A stretch of DNA of 64,000 nt from Prostheceraeus crozeri. Lineage: Eukaryota > Platyhelminthes > Polycladida > Euryleptidae. Both the position numbers and the translations under genes were made by a program. Below the pieces are notes generated by a model, which was given only the letters and a program-made list of their open reading frames with translations, ran no database searches and was not told where the DNA came from. Positions within the stretch are counted from its first letter, which is position 1, and every line of letters begins with the position of its first letter. Shown in pieces: positions 32,214-44,280 of this stretch. Location: positions 186,001 through 250,000 of the forward strand of contig CAJQUW010003226.1 in NCBI GenBank assembly GCA_907163375.1, in the 5' to 3' direction.

Positions 32214-32260
<47 letters not shown>
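32214..32260. repeat. (AT)n microsatellite, 47 bp
   Basis: Second AT tract, separated from the first by about 135 bp that contain the hammerhead-like motif. Confidence 0.85.
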
Positions 32261-32261
<1 letters not shown>

Positions 32262-34540
32262 TGTACATATGTATGTATATTAAATATTATAAAAATTAAA
32301 AAAAATGTCATCCCTGAAAAATCTCAATATCCCCTAAATCCCGGAATCCCAGAAGGGTGGCAACAGTTTTCAGAGTCCTGTTCAGTGTTAATAGCTTATA
32401 CAAAGATGTTCCCAACTTCAGTTCCCTAAGTCATTACTTTTGCAGAAGGACCTTTGTTCTTACAATTTACCGTATTTTCTGGACAAAATTTGCTAATCCA
32501 TGGTCGTTCCTTGATCAACTAGCTTAAAAGTCGCACATAATATTGGGAAATAGCAATTTGTCTCAATTTCAAGGAAGTTCGTCTTAAAACCAACAAGTTG
32601 TGGCATCGAAATACGTTCTTTCGAACTAAAAAAGGAAAACAGTTTTGACTATCTCCAACGTGTATTACAACGCGCAAATTATCGGCCGATGATTTCGCAA
32701 AATACAAATTTAACTAACTTTTTGCGACTTGAAAAGAGGCTTACGCCGAAAATTTGCGTTGTAATACAAGATTGAGCTCACCAAAACCGTCTTCCTACTC
32801 CTCCGTTTTGTCTAGACATTATTTTTCTGCTGCTTGAAAGCAATCTCTCCGAAATGAGTCGAAGATAAATGTAAAGTCGACAAATTCCATCAGCTGATCA
32901 TATACGATAGACATTGTCCAATTTAAAGTTAAACAGAGTCGCAAGAATTAAATTTGACTGATTAAAAGAGCTTATTTATGACATGGAAAGAGACAACCTA
33001 CTTGTCAGCGGAGATTCAACAGCTTTGTGTCAAATTCTGAACATCTTGCCAACCTTTTGAAAGGTCCTAAAATATGTGCAAAAGTAGGTCATTTACGTGG
33101 AAAGTGTTATTGCAAAATTGATGAAGAACAATTTAAGATCTTTTACATTTTACTTTTTTCATTACACTGATTAGGGAATGACCTTGCATGTTATTGATGT
33201 CTTCTTTCCAAAATTACACAGTCACCTGCTCGGGCTCGTTTCTTTATTTCCAAAAACTACCGCAGCTGACAAGACGAGGGTCAATAGGTTTGCCCACATT
33301 TAGGTGCTATAATCAATTTAATTGTGTTTATCAGTAAAGACAATCATGACAAACAGATCACATCACCTGTCTTGTGATAGCCCTAGTCTATCAATTTTGG
33401 AAGCAAAAAAACAAACGTTTCGGTTCTGCTGCATTGCGCATGTTTCACTTGGGAATATTATCTGAAGTTTCAATTCAAAATTCCAGTGAGATGTTTTGTT
33501 TATATATAATAATTAAGATATGAAACTGGATTAAAATATTATTTTAAACTTAAAATATACAGCTGATTTTCATTAGACGTGTCTTATTAGAAATAACCTC
33601 TTTACGCTTTCATTACATTTTTTAAATCAACAGATTACGGCGTCAACAAAAATTGTCTTTAATTTCCTGGATGATATTTTGAATAGTTAAAAACTGCATG
33701 AAGATGAAGCACATCAGCGTATGACGCAATGACTGTTAACTTCCCAGAGGTAAAAGGGCCGATGCTACATATGCACCATTTCTTCCTTACCAAATAAGAG
33801 AATTCTCTCGCAAAAAAGTGAGGCATATGCCACCGATTGACAGTTCTGAAATATATTCACTCTGAGGATGACTTTGGAGAAAAGATGCAGATCTGTGGTG
33901 GTCAGCTCTTCCTAGCGACTCTTTCATGAGCTCGATCAGCTGTGCATCGATGACTCAGTTTGTGGAAGTTAACAGTCCACCAATGAGAAGAAGAGGCTGT
34001 TTCAAGAGCTAAAGTTCAGAAAGATGACATCGCAACGTCCACACCGCAGATTCTGGACGAATATTCTTCACTCTCACTCAAATTTTTAACAACTTTTTTT
34101 CGATGTTTGATTCTGTTTTGCCAAGGCATTGTGACCGTCAAATAGATGATCGCAGTGCATGAGTTACCTGTCTGACATGCCATGCCAGCTGACTTCAACT
34201 TATATACTCTTAAGCAACATTATGCATCAACCAACTGCCGGTCGTGTCTGCGATCTCTCGTGCAAGGTGTCTTGGTTTCCTTAGTGATTTGGCTGACTTT
34301 TTTGTGACTTTTGGTACCTGCTTCGTGTTCTTGGTCCGCTTGCTGTTGACTTGGTTTTGGAGTGATGACTTTATTTATGAGCGGTTCTGGAAGTTTCTAT
34401 TCTGTGGGCATTCGTGAACAACTCTCCGCCTGAGAAGGTGTGCGTCCTTGGTTAAGTTCTGTCTTACGTCACGTGACCGTCCAATGTTTGACACCAGCTG
34501 CTGCAGCACTAAAATGAGTTAGCGTTGCTTCTCCTCTACG
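32262..34540. other. Intergenic, nothing recognised
   Basis: Short chance frames only. The first 90 bp hold CCCTGAAAAATCTC and CCCGGAATCCCAGAAGGGTGG, which could be a worn DNA-transposon end, but no partner was found. Confidence 0.35.
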
Positions 34541-34559
34541 CTGACTGTTATTTACTCTG

Positions 34560-35590
34560 ACGTCTTGTCCTGATGACAAGTAAGAAGCGAGAGTACATAT
34601 ACAGCACGTCTATCTTGCATTCCTCAAGATCAGGAACTTGAAAACTCCAAACAGGAGGAGATAGCGTCGTTTACACAACAAATGAATAATTGAAAAAATG
34701 CAATTAATTCCCTGTCTGTACGGGTTGCTGAATTTGAGAAGCAGTATTTTATCGTAATATTCTGAGTCCTAAATCAAATTGCATGTTGATGGACGAGAAT
34801 TTGTGTTTTCCGTCTCCCCTTCTGAATAACATTCGGTCACATTTTCACAAAGTGGACGACTTAAGTGCGACGGCTACCAATTTCAATTCTTCATTTATTA
34901 CCATAACGGAGACATCCTGACATTTGATATTAGTCTCATTTATGTGAGTTTGGAGACTACTAGTCACGTCATTCCGATCGAATTGGACGCTCTGGAAGGG
35001 GAACATGCATGTATTAGAAAGATGCTGTTATTGCGAACTCCTTATATGTGCAAGGTCATCCTGATTACTTGTACATGTAATCAGTTTGGCTGTACCTTCA
35101 TTGGTGGCATATCCCATTCATTTGCATGTTTGTTCCTCCTATACATTCAATCTGTAAAGCTTGTGAGATAGCGAATTTCCTACAGATGAACATTGTGATG
35201 CATATAAATCGAAAATGTAGCGAGCATGTCATAATATGTGGAGATTTCAATCGAATGTCTACGAATGATCTTCGTTTACTTGTGGAGCAACCAACTCGTA
35301 GTGACCGCATCCTTGATGATGCTCTGGTGAGTGACGATCTATCCAGTAGTTATTCGTGCACTGTTAGGTCTCCCATTGGTTCATCAGATCACAATGCGAT
35401 AATATGTACATGTACACTATGCCCCACGTACAAGCAAGTGAAATCTGAACTCAAGAGTCGAGAATTATTTGATCTCGGTCAATCAAACATTGATTTATTC
35501 ATTCACACCCTTGACAAAGTTTGGAGTGAATTTCATAATATGTCGTACAGTGCAGACGAGAGGGTCAACATTTCCAATTGAATGATTCAA
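34560..35590 (+). pseudogene. CR1-like LINE relic: ORF1 tail and endonuclease
   Basis: Frameshifted 5' part of a LINE. Around 34640-34750 a coiled-coil ORF1-like segment is visible (QEEIASFTQQMNN, then VRVAEFEKQYF). From about 34805 endonuclease begins: NNIRSHFHKVDDLSATA, then TITET (catalytic glutamate region). A longer frame (35126-35581) gives VIICGDFNRMSTNDLRLL, EQPTRSDRILDDALV and GSSDHNAIICTC, the GDxN and SDHNxI boxes of AP-like endonucleases. It stops at 35581 where an opposite-strand LINE starts. It is closest in style to the endonuclease at 49811-50482 (VIICGDLNRY, SSDHNSI). The RT is absent. Confidence 0.7.
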
Positions 35591-35599
35591 CTATTCATT

Positions 35600-36830
35600 G
35601 GTCAAACTCACTCACTCATCCTTATTTGCGTCCTTTGATTCCAGAAGATGCTGGGCTAGACATTTGCTGCTTGAGTATGGACTTCCATTTCGGTCGCTCA
35701 CAGGCGTCCGCTTCACGGGTTACAACACGTTTGAGGTCATCTTTCACCACTTGCTTCCAGGTCTTCTTTTGTCTTCCTGCTCCTCTTTTACCATCTACTT
35801 CTACCCACATAACTTTTTGATCCACTTTGTCTCATCCCTTCTTACCACGTGGCCAAACCAGCGTAGTCTTTGCCTTCTCGCGACGTCTGTGATGTTCTCA
35901 AGACCCATTGTTTTCCTAATGCTGTCATTCGATTTCCTGTCTGATAGTCTGACACCACACATCCACCTTACTCAAGCATCTTCTCATGGGATAAAAGCAC
36001 TCCACAGTCGATTCGACATCCATGTGTGGCCCTAATACGCATGCTCGGCAAACGAAGTTAGTAGCTCTGCTCAGGTTTCCCTTCACTTTGCTGCATCTCG
36101 CATCTTTGCATTATCTGTCTTTCACGCAACAAACCCTAGGTATGTCTTGAGTTTCATCTTACATCTGTCGGTGTTGGGATACACATTCTTCTTCAGAAAT
36201 TACTTTAGAATCTTTCAGGCAGATTATATCGCGAGTGCGGATGTAATCGATAGCACTCTCGCTTCCTACAGAACTGTACGTTTCCAACGTTTCCACGTCT
36301 TCCTTAAAGTGTTGATTAGAACGAAACCATGCGCATCAGCAAAGTCCAAAGTTCGCAAACCGTCATTATTCCTGTCACTGAAACCAAAGCCACCATGCAC
36401 ACCATCGTATCCGCTAGTGTATCATCCTGCATGACCATTTAAGTCAGCACCAAGAATGATCATATCTTGGTCCGCCATTCGTCCCACAGTGAGAGTCAAC
36501 TGGGTCCAAAACGCATCCTTCTCTTGATCACTTCTTCCTGCTTGCGGCAGGACATGGCACACTCTCTTATCCACCAAGATATGTACAATAATGCAACGCT
36601 CTGAAATTCTTTCGACTCCTTTTGCCAGCCAATTTTTAATCTATGAGAATCCCAACACCAACATTACCGTCCTCGGTAATTTACGAAAGACTTTGACAAA
36701 TGCCTTTACAAGTTGAGCCCATTACGTTGCTTACTACCACAGTCAAGTAAGAGGTCACATCGGCTCCTTTTACCAGAACTCAATGCTCATCTTGCTTCAT
36801 CCCCTATATGGTTCGTCATTGCGATTTGTC
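35600..36830 (-). pseudogene. RTE-like LINE relic without RT core
   Basis: Minus-strand remnant. The endonuclease has DMIILGADLNGHAG (about 36465-36427), YDGVHGGFGFSDRNNDGLRTL, TYSSVGS and IDYIRTRDI, and KVISEEECVSQHRQM near 36150. Within about 150 bp the reading jumps to the C-terminal region: KSNDSIRKTMGLENITDVAR, RQRLRWFGHVVRRDETKWIKK (about 35930-35850), then after a frameshift RQKKTWKQVVKDDLKR and ERPKWKSIL (to 35620). The RT palm is missing, as in the relic at 1-830. It abuts a plus-strand LINE fragment ending at 35590. Confidence 0.7.
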
Positions 36831-36839
36831 TGAACAATA

Positions 36840-39185
36840 CAAAGACTTCAGCGCCATTGAAATTCGTGAATTATTTGTATTCACTTCAATGTCTGACTTT
36901 TACTTTGTAGTGTTTCGTATTCAATGCTTGATTTTCATTCTTTTGAAATATACGACTATTACTATTAACATGAAATTTGCAGTCATTGACACTATGGTCA
37001 GATTGTTGTAGATTGTAAACTATCCTTTCACTGAGTGGACATTCCGTCGCACAAGTGCTTCATCGGAGGAATCTTGTAGCAGCCGAAATCAGGATACATG
37101 CATTTGAAATCATAAAATCGCTCATAGAGAAAACGATTGACACCAACAATCTCAGTAGGGAACCATCTTCGCCCACGTGACTTCAGTGTCTCATCCAGAA
37201 TTGAATGCGGGGCAAAATGCAGACTGACTCCTAAATTACATAAAAATGACCTTATTTTCAGGGCTGTAGTCGAGGGTATACGCAGATATACGCCGTATAC
37301 TAGTTGATCAGAATGATCTGTTTGCGCATGCCCATGAGAAATTATGACGTACATGCGAGCATGCGCGGATAAACGTACTTAATTTAATATCCGAAAATGT
37401 GAAAAAAATTGACACTTGCATGAGAGAAGATGAAGGTCTATGGTTTAAAATTCGATGTGCCGTTGTAAAGTAGCGTTTTAGCATTTATATGGCAAAAATT
37501 TGGGTTTCTCCGATTGACATATCACATGATTATCGTGATTATCGCTGATTTATCATGGCTATACTAACGTGCGTGCAACGAACCATTACAGACTGTAATT
37601 TTTGGAAATTGCATCGAATGCTTCAACCAGGTTTAGAACCCAAACATGAATTTTGTTTAGCGAAACACTTGTATTTAGTCACATACAAATTCCTTGTGGC
37701 AGTTAAACTCCTTCTTGTTCAACCACTTTTCGCTAGGCAATGATGTCATCCGCTTCCGGTGAATCATTTTGTAGTTCGGTGTATTGAGCAATTTGCAGGA
37801 GGTCAGCATGGACTTGCTCGTCGCTTCATCCAGAAAAAACTGCAATGCCATTACCTGTGTTTGACCTGGGCTCCTCTCGCTTTTTTCGCTCACTTTCTCA
37901 AGAAGAGTTCTTGATCAAGGTCCGGAAATCTCCGAGACCGTTATGACAATGTTTGAACATGGTGGAGATTGAGTTGTTAAATGAATGTCCCATTCAGCTG
38001 AACTTCCTCATTTTTAAAACAACATTGGTAGACTTTCGTGAAATCTGACTAAATTGCGATTAATTGAAATCATTTCTTGCTGAATTTGCATGATCCACAA
38101 TAATTTAACTACCGTTGCTCTTAAAATTCCGAGCGGCCCTCCTCCAACTTCCAACAAACTCTGGTCTGCATTATATGCGGAAAATACGTGCATTTTATAT
38201 TTGGGTAATTTCTTGAGGTTCATAATTTTAAGCACCTCTTATGATTGTTTATCGATAGAAGATTGGCTGGTTGGTATAGGTGTGTGTTACACTAAAGAAT
38301 GTCCATTTCGTAGTATGACGACCGTCTTTAGTAGTGCATTATCTTCATTGACCTTCAACTCCACGTGTTTATCTGTTTTGGGTAGTAGATTGACTGCCAA
38401 TCTATGAACAAGGAGTTGGATAGGATATTTTACGTGTCACTTCATCTGCACATAGCATTTCGATGATTCACTAAATTAAACACAGATTTAATCTTTTTAT
38501 TAGAGCAAGAAAGTGCCGAAAACTACGTCCATTTCTCAACACGTACTTTTCACATTTTGATAGATATTTTGAAAATTGAGGTTACTGACGCTAAGTAGGG
38601 CCTACTGCATATCACACATACTACGAACTCATGTACATCAGTCTGCCAATAGGTCCTGTCAGAAGCTTTTTAAATCAATCTGTGATAATGACTTACATCC
38701 CCTCCCGAGCCGTTTTCTGTACGTCTTGCTCGCAATATGTCTACTCGAAATACGTGCAACTTAGTTCCTTCTTTTGCGAAACCTGTGGTTTCCAAAATTC
38801 TTTTATCAAGTTCTGCAAATAATTCGTATTTTTATCTATTGTTAATTTTTATTGCTTTGTGTTATGGTAACCAATGCTACTCTCCTTCACTGTCTTCACA
38901 TATTGCCATCATATACTCTGTACTGTTCACCGATTCTACCATGCAGTGAACAAATACAGCCTATTATTATATGTTGCTAACAGAAGATAAAGCTAATATA
39001 TCGATTACGTTTCAAAGCAGCTGTTTGGTGGGTGGCACTAAAACTGATTTTCTCATATTTAATTTCATTTGTAATGTTGTCCAAGAAAACATGCAGACCC
39101 TAATGGCTACCAGGCATGATGATAGGGAGCAACAGAAAAGACTTTTCATTCTTTGAAGCAATAAAAATCGCCAGGTTGTATCAGC
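36840..39185. other. Mostly unrecognised; possible Myb/SANT scrap
   Basis: No strong feature. The minus frame 38235-38014 contains SLLEVGGGPLGILRA, which resembles the GGGP segment that follows Myb/SANT-like domains in Harbinger-associated proteins; too little is preserved to call it. A 108-codon minus frame (37028-37354) is unassigned. Confidence 0.3.
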
Positions 39186-39189
39186 ACTT

Positions 39190-40604
39190 CTGGAGAACTC
39201 ATAAAACTCCGATGAACAGAAATTGTCAAGGCACTAAAAAGTGTCATTCAACGCATCAGGAACGAACGAGATAAAAAAGTGGCCGAAAAATGGACTAACT
39301 CTATTATTACACCTTTTCCAAGGAAGGAGATAAGCAGAAATGCAGATATCACCGCACAAAAAGTCCTTTCAGTCACCCCAGCAAAGTTGTGTATACTGTA
39401 ACCTAGAGCTGAAGAGATACTGGCAGAAGAACAAGCAGGTTTCAGACCTGGACGAAGTACGGTAGAACAGATCTCCAATATCCGTTTATTCGAAAGACAT
39501 CTACATGTAGTCCTATAGCATCAGTAACCTGCCATAATAACATTGATTTCAAATATCTTTTGACCGTGTGTGGTGAGAAGCCTTTTGGAAAACACTGGGA
39601 CAATATAATCTCGATGAGGATATAATTAAGATTCTTCAGACACTTTATGAAAATTCAAGCAGTGCAGCTCTTATCGACATACCACTAGGTGACTTCTTCA
39701 AAACTACAGTCGTCAAAGCTCTTTACTGTCACCTCTGTTATTTAAGATACTCCTAGAAAATGTCATGCAAGAGGCTCTCTTCGACTTCTACACCTCTATA
39801 TTAGCGGGTGGAAGACTTTTCTGTAGCATTCCTCTTGCCGATCATATCGATCTGATTACCAGCAGTGAAGAACTCCTAGATATAACCAACAAACAAAAGC
39901 AGTGCTTTTTGGAATGGAGATAGGCTCTGCAAAAATCAATGTAGTATGGTCAACAGCCAAGAAGCGATACCGCTCACGAACATCAACTTGAATGGGGGAA
40001 AGTCGGAGGAGGCGATTCAAATACTTCGGTGCCATTATTAGCAGGGAAAGAAACTGTAACAACGAGATTAAAGTCAGATTTACTATAGGTCTTTCATCTA
40101 TGACCAAAATGACAAGAATTTGGAGGAGTCACAATCTAAAAACCGTCAAGAGGATCCAACTTTACAAAGCCCTAGTATCGCTTTATACGACTGTGAATCA
40201 TGGACATTGACGGCAGAAATAGAAAGACGCATCGAAACATTTGAAATGAAATGCTACAGACGAATTCTGAACATCTCATGTCTGCAAAGGAGCACGAATG
40301 AATGTGTAAAGAAAAGAATAACTGATCTCCTCGGCTTACAAGAACCTCTGCTGACAGCGATGAGGCGCCGTAACTTGTAATGGTTTGGCTATGTAACCCG
40401 ACACAACACCTTATCCAAAGCAATATTTCAAGAAGCATTCAAGGACGGTCGCAGGAAAGAAGACAGCGGAAGGCTGTCAAACATCAAGGATTGGACCAAC
40501 ATGGAAATCTCTACTTTCCTTGTAGCGGCTCAAAACCGCACGGTATGGCGAGTAGCATTCAGAGCTCAGTCTGGTACCCCAACCGCCGCCACAACTACGA
40601 ATAA
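39190..40604 (+). pseudogene. LINE RT relic with mutated catalytic box
   Basis: Decayed RT and C-terminal region read through several frames: WTNSIITPFPRKEISRN (about 39290), EEILAEEQAGFRPGRSTVEQ (39415-39475), then LADHIDLITS at 39834-39863 where LADDI or FADDI is expected. One catalytic aspartate is therefore histidine. Further on, RRRFKYFGAIIS, YDCESWTLTAEIERRI (about 40185-40235), EMKCYRRILNIS and LTAMRRRNL-stop-WFGYVTR appear. This order is the standard palm-to-C-terminus of an RTE/CR1-related LINE. The endonuclease is absent. The 3' end is near ATGAAAG at 40604. Confidence 0.75.
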
Positions 40605-41160
40605 ATGAAAGAAAAAACAGTTGTCCAAGCTGAACTACTTTAAGGTATTTTTGGTCCGAAAGTTGTCCAAATGCTGTATTGAACTAATTTAAAGTGAATC
40701 CCAGGAAAATGGCCTTCCTGACGGGCACAAATTTATGCCAAAATTTTTAAAGTCAAAATAATTCAATATAATATCCATAATTCAAAAAAATGTACACATG
40801 TACCGGCATATCTTTGCATAATGCTAATTAAAGCTGGGAGAAATGAGGATTCAAATTTGTCTCACCTGTAATTCAAATGAAATTACCAAATTGATTTGAG
40901 ATACCCAAATATAAAGGTGCGTTCCGGACCTCTCGTCTGTCTTTTACTGAAGAATATTTTGGAATGATCGTCTCAATGATTTCTCGCTAAGACATGGGTG
41001 AGTGTTCTTTGATGACTGGCTGAGATTTATAAGAGCAAGCATCAAATAATGCAATTGAATTAGATCTGAAGCATCAACTGTTTACTGGAACTACGCAGTT
41101 TCCTTATGGCGATATTATTACATATCTGTAAAATATTTTTGCAATCCGTTTGCATGAACA
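40605..41160. other. Intergenic, nothing recognised
   Basis: AT-rich, no motif found. Confidence 0.4.
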
Positions 41161-44100
41161 TTTTGTGTAACATTGTTACCTCCTCGTGGTCTCCCCGGGT
41201 AACGCTAACAACAACAGCTCACTGGCGAGAGAAGGGCGCCAGAATTAAATAACTCTTTGGCCGGGCAGCTCGCCAGCCTAAGCAATCTAACTAAGAGACG
41301 GAACTCTGAAATCAAACCCTTGCCAACCCGCAGTGCCAGGCGTGGCAAGTAAGGCATCAACCCCAAATGCAAAGTTCACACAACCAACGGCCTTCAGTAT
41401 CCAGCAGTTCCAAAGTCCCCAGTCAAGGCAGCGGCAGGTCAGATAGAGGAACAGAGGGTGGTAAGAATCCATGGAAGAGAAAAAGCTGCCAAAGGACTTT
41501 ACGAATCTGTGCATATAATGCACGAACACTGTCTTCCATCACCAAATTGCACGAGTTTGAAGAAGAAGAAAAAGATAAAATCAAATGGAACGTCATCGGC
41601 ATCAGCGAAGTAAGACGACCTGGATAAGACAAGATTCTTCTCCAAAGTGGCCACACATTCTACTGGAAACGTGGAGACACACGGATGAATGGTGTAGGTT
41701 TCATCATCAACAAGAAGCTTGCAATACACGTCACAGACATGGTCGGGGTGTCAGATAGAATTACCATGCTAATCATGAATATCAACAAGCGCTACAGCAT
41801 CAAAATAATTCAGGCATACCTTCTGACCTCCACCCATTCAGACGAAGAGGTGCAATCAGTCCACGAAGATATTGATAGACTAATAGCGAGACATAAGACC
41901 CAATACACAATCCTCATGGCTGACTTTAACGCCAAAGTGGGTGCCAGAGAGACCGGTGAAACATCTGTAGGCTACCATGGAATAAGACAAAGGAACGATA
42001 AGGGCCACAGCCTCGTCAGTTTTGCAGAAAGTCACCAACTCGTAATAGGTAACACCCTGTTCCAAAAGAAAGAAGCCAGGCAATGGACATGGATAGCCAC
42101 AAATGCCACTACATAAAATGTAATTAATTACATCTTAACTGACAAAAAAAGGATTACAAGGGACGTTTCCGTGATTAACCAATTCAATACAGGTAGCGAC
42201 CACAGACTCCTTCGTGGTACTATCCACATCAACATCAAGCATGAGCGTGTCATACTGGCGAAAAAGAGGCCTTTACCAGACACCGCTAATTTAAAGTTCA
42301 AAAGCGAGGATTTCTGCATTCAACTTGCCAACAGGTTCGCACCATTAGCCAATCTTACAGAAGATGTAGCAATGAACGTCACCAGCAGAAATGAGCACAT
42401 TGTGTCCATCCTCACCGACACGGCAAAGGAAATTGCAGACGCAGCTCGAAAATCTAAGGTTAGCAAACTGTCCGACAGTGCGCATCAATTGATGACTAGG
42501 AGAAGACAGCTAAAGAGAGATGGAAATACGACTCAAAGGATTGAATATTCAGAACTCTGCAAACTGATCAGACGTAAAATGAAAGCGGAATACGACAATT
42601 ATAATGTGAAGGAAACAGAGGAAACAATAGACAAAAATTCAAGCCTGAAGCGAAGATTTAGGAGACAAATATTAGGACGACAAGAAATTCATATTCTAAA
42701 AGAGGCAGACGGTACAATAATAACAAACCGGGACAGACTAATACGAAGTACAGAAGAATTCATGGCTCAGCTTTATTGCAGTAGAGCTCCACAAAGTAGC
42801 CAGCAACCAGCATCAATGCAGAATCAAGACCAAGTCCCTCGTATTCTTCAGAGTGAAGTGGAAACAGTAATCAATAAACTGCCAAATGGAAAGTCTGCCG
42901 GAGATGATCATGTCACCAATGAAATGCTGAAGCTAGGTGGTGAGGCCGTAATTGAGATTCTCACACACTTAATAAACAGGTGTATCACTGACAAACAGAC
43001 ACCTGATTCTTAGAAAAATGCTATCATCATTCTCCTCCACAAGTAATGCAACAAGGTTGACTTGAGAAACTACAGGCCAATCAGTCTCTAGCCGGCTTTT
43101 TACAAAGTTTTTTTTCACTCATCATCTTTAACAGAATTCGGCAATGGCCAAATCTCCACCAACCAACAGAACAGACAGGTTTCCTATCTGGATACTCCAC
43201 CATCGACCACTTGCACACTGTCAACCAATTTATCGAAAAGTGCAGAGTTCGGCATCCCACTCTGTATGGCATTTATCGACTCTTTGATGCACTGTAAAAT
43301 CAAGGGGTGGAGAAGCCATACATAGACATTCTCATCGAAATCTACATGAATGCAACATCAGTAATTTGATTACATGAAGACAGCAACAAAATACATCTAC
43401 CCCGAGGAGTGAGACAGGGAGATAATATCTCTCCAAACTTGTTCAATGCCTGTCTGGAGGATGCATGCAATTTTTCGTAGAATGAATCTTGAATGTGAAG
43501 GAATCAGTATCGATGGGAAGTTCCTCACTATTCTACGCTCTGCGGATGATCTTGTGATAATGGCATACACACATGAAGAACTACAAGACCTCATTGAAGA
43601 CCTCCACAAAAAAAAGCAAAGAAGCCGGTCTCAGTATACATCCTACAAAAATGAAGGTGATGTTTAACGAGCATGCACAACAGGGAGCCATTACCATAGG
43701 AGATGTGACACTAGAAAATCTACAGCACCACAGGTACCTGGATAGTGAATGCAAGCAGAGATATTGCTTCAAAAATGAACAATAGGATAAGAGCTGGTTG
43801 GGCAGCGTTCGCGAAGTTCGGCAACCTAATGAGAAGTCGTTACATTCCACAAAGATTGAAGACTAACGCTTTCAACCAGTGCATTCTACCAGCAAGGATG
43901 TACGGCGAAGAGACGTGGACAACAACAGCAACAGCCATGTCCAAGTTAGCAGTGGCCCAACGACGCATGGAACGCATTATGCTAGGCATAACACTCCGCG
44001 ATCGCAAAACGAACGAGTGGATCAGAGATCAGACGAAGTTGAAGGACATTATATTAACCATCATGAAAAGTAAATGGCAATGGGCTGGTCACATAATGCG

Positions 44101-44280
44101 CCGGACAGACGAAAGATGGACCCGGAGAATATCCGAGTGACCTCCAAGACGCTGGGACCATGAGTTGGTCCAATAATGCAACCAGCACTGGCGACAACAC
44201 GCGATCGACCGGCACAGGTGGACGACACTTGGGGAGGGGTTCCTTCAGCAATGGAGCGATTAAAACTCCGTCAAGGTAAT
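41161..44280 (+). mobile_element. Near full-length RTE-like LINE, inactive
   Basis: The GC-richer 5' leader (about 41175-41366) precedes a single polyprotein frame, followed by a C-terminal region and a short 3' end near 44270. About 3.1 kb. No target duplication could be identified. It is the best preserved of the RTE-like copies here, but it carries stops and at least two frameshifts. Confidence 0.75.
41367..44262 (+). pseudogene. RTE-like endonuclease-RT polyprotein, broken
   Basis: Endonuclease start: LRICAYNARTLSS, WNVIGISEVRRPG then TAA (41625). The same frame goes on with GVGFIINKKL, SDRITMLI, TILMADFNAKVG and a stop at 42114. Still in the same frame come DYILTD-like NYILTDKK, NTGSDHRLLRGTI and the linker, then RT fingers VINKLPNGKSAGDDHVTNEML and a stop at 43011 (W to stop by position). 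After that NYRPISL appears, frames shift, motif C reads RSADDLVIMAY (about 43535), and the tail GWAAFAKFGNLMRS, RMYGEETWTTTA, RRMERIMLGI, KSKWQWAGHIMRR closes at 44262. Three premature stops occur in one unshifted frame before any indel. Confidence 0.8.

Noticed and set aside
37028..37354. 108-codon minus frame as a gene
   Set aside because: No motif, no supporting neighbour, and length compatible with chance.
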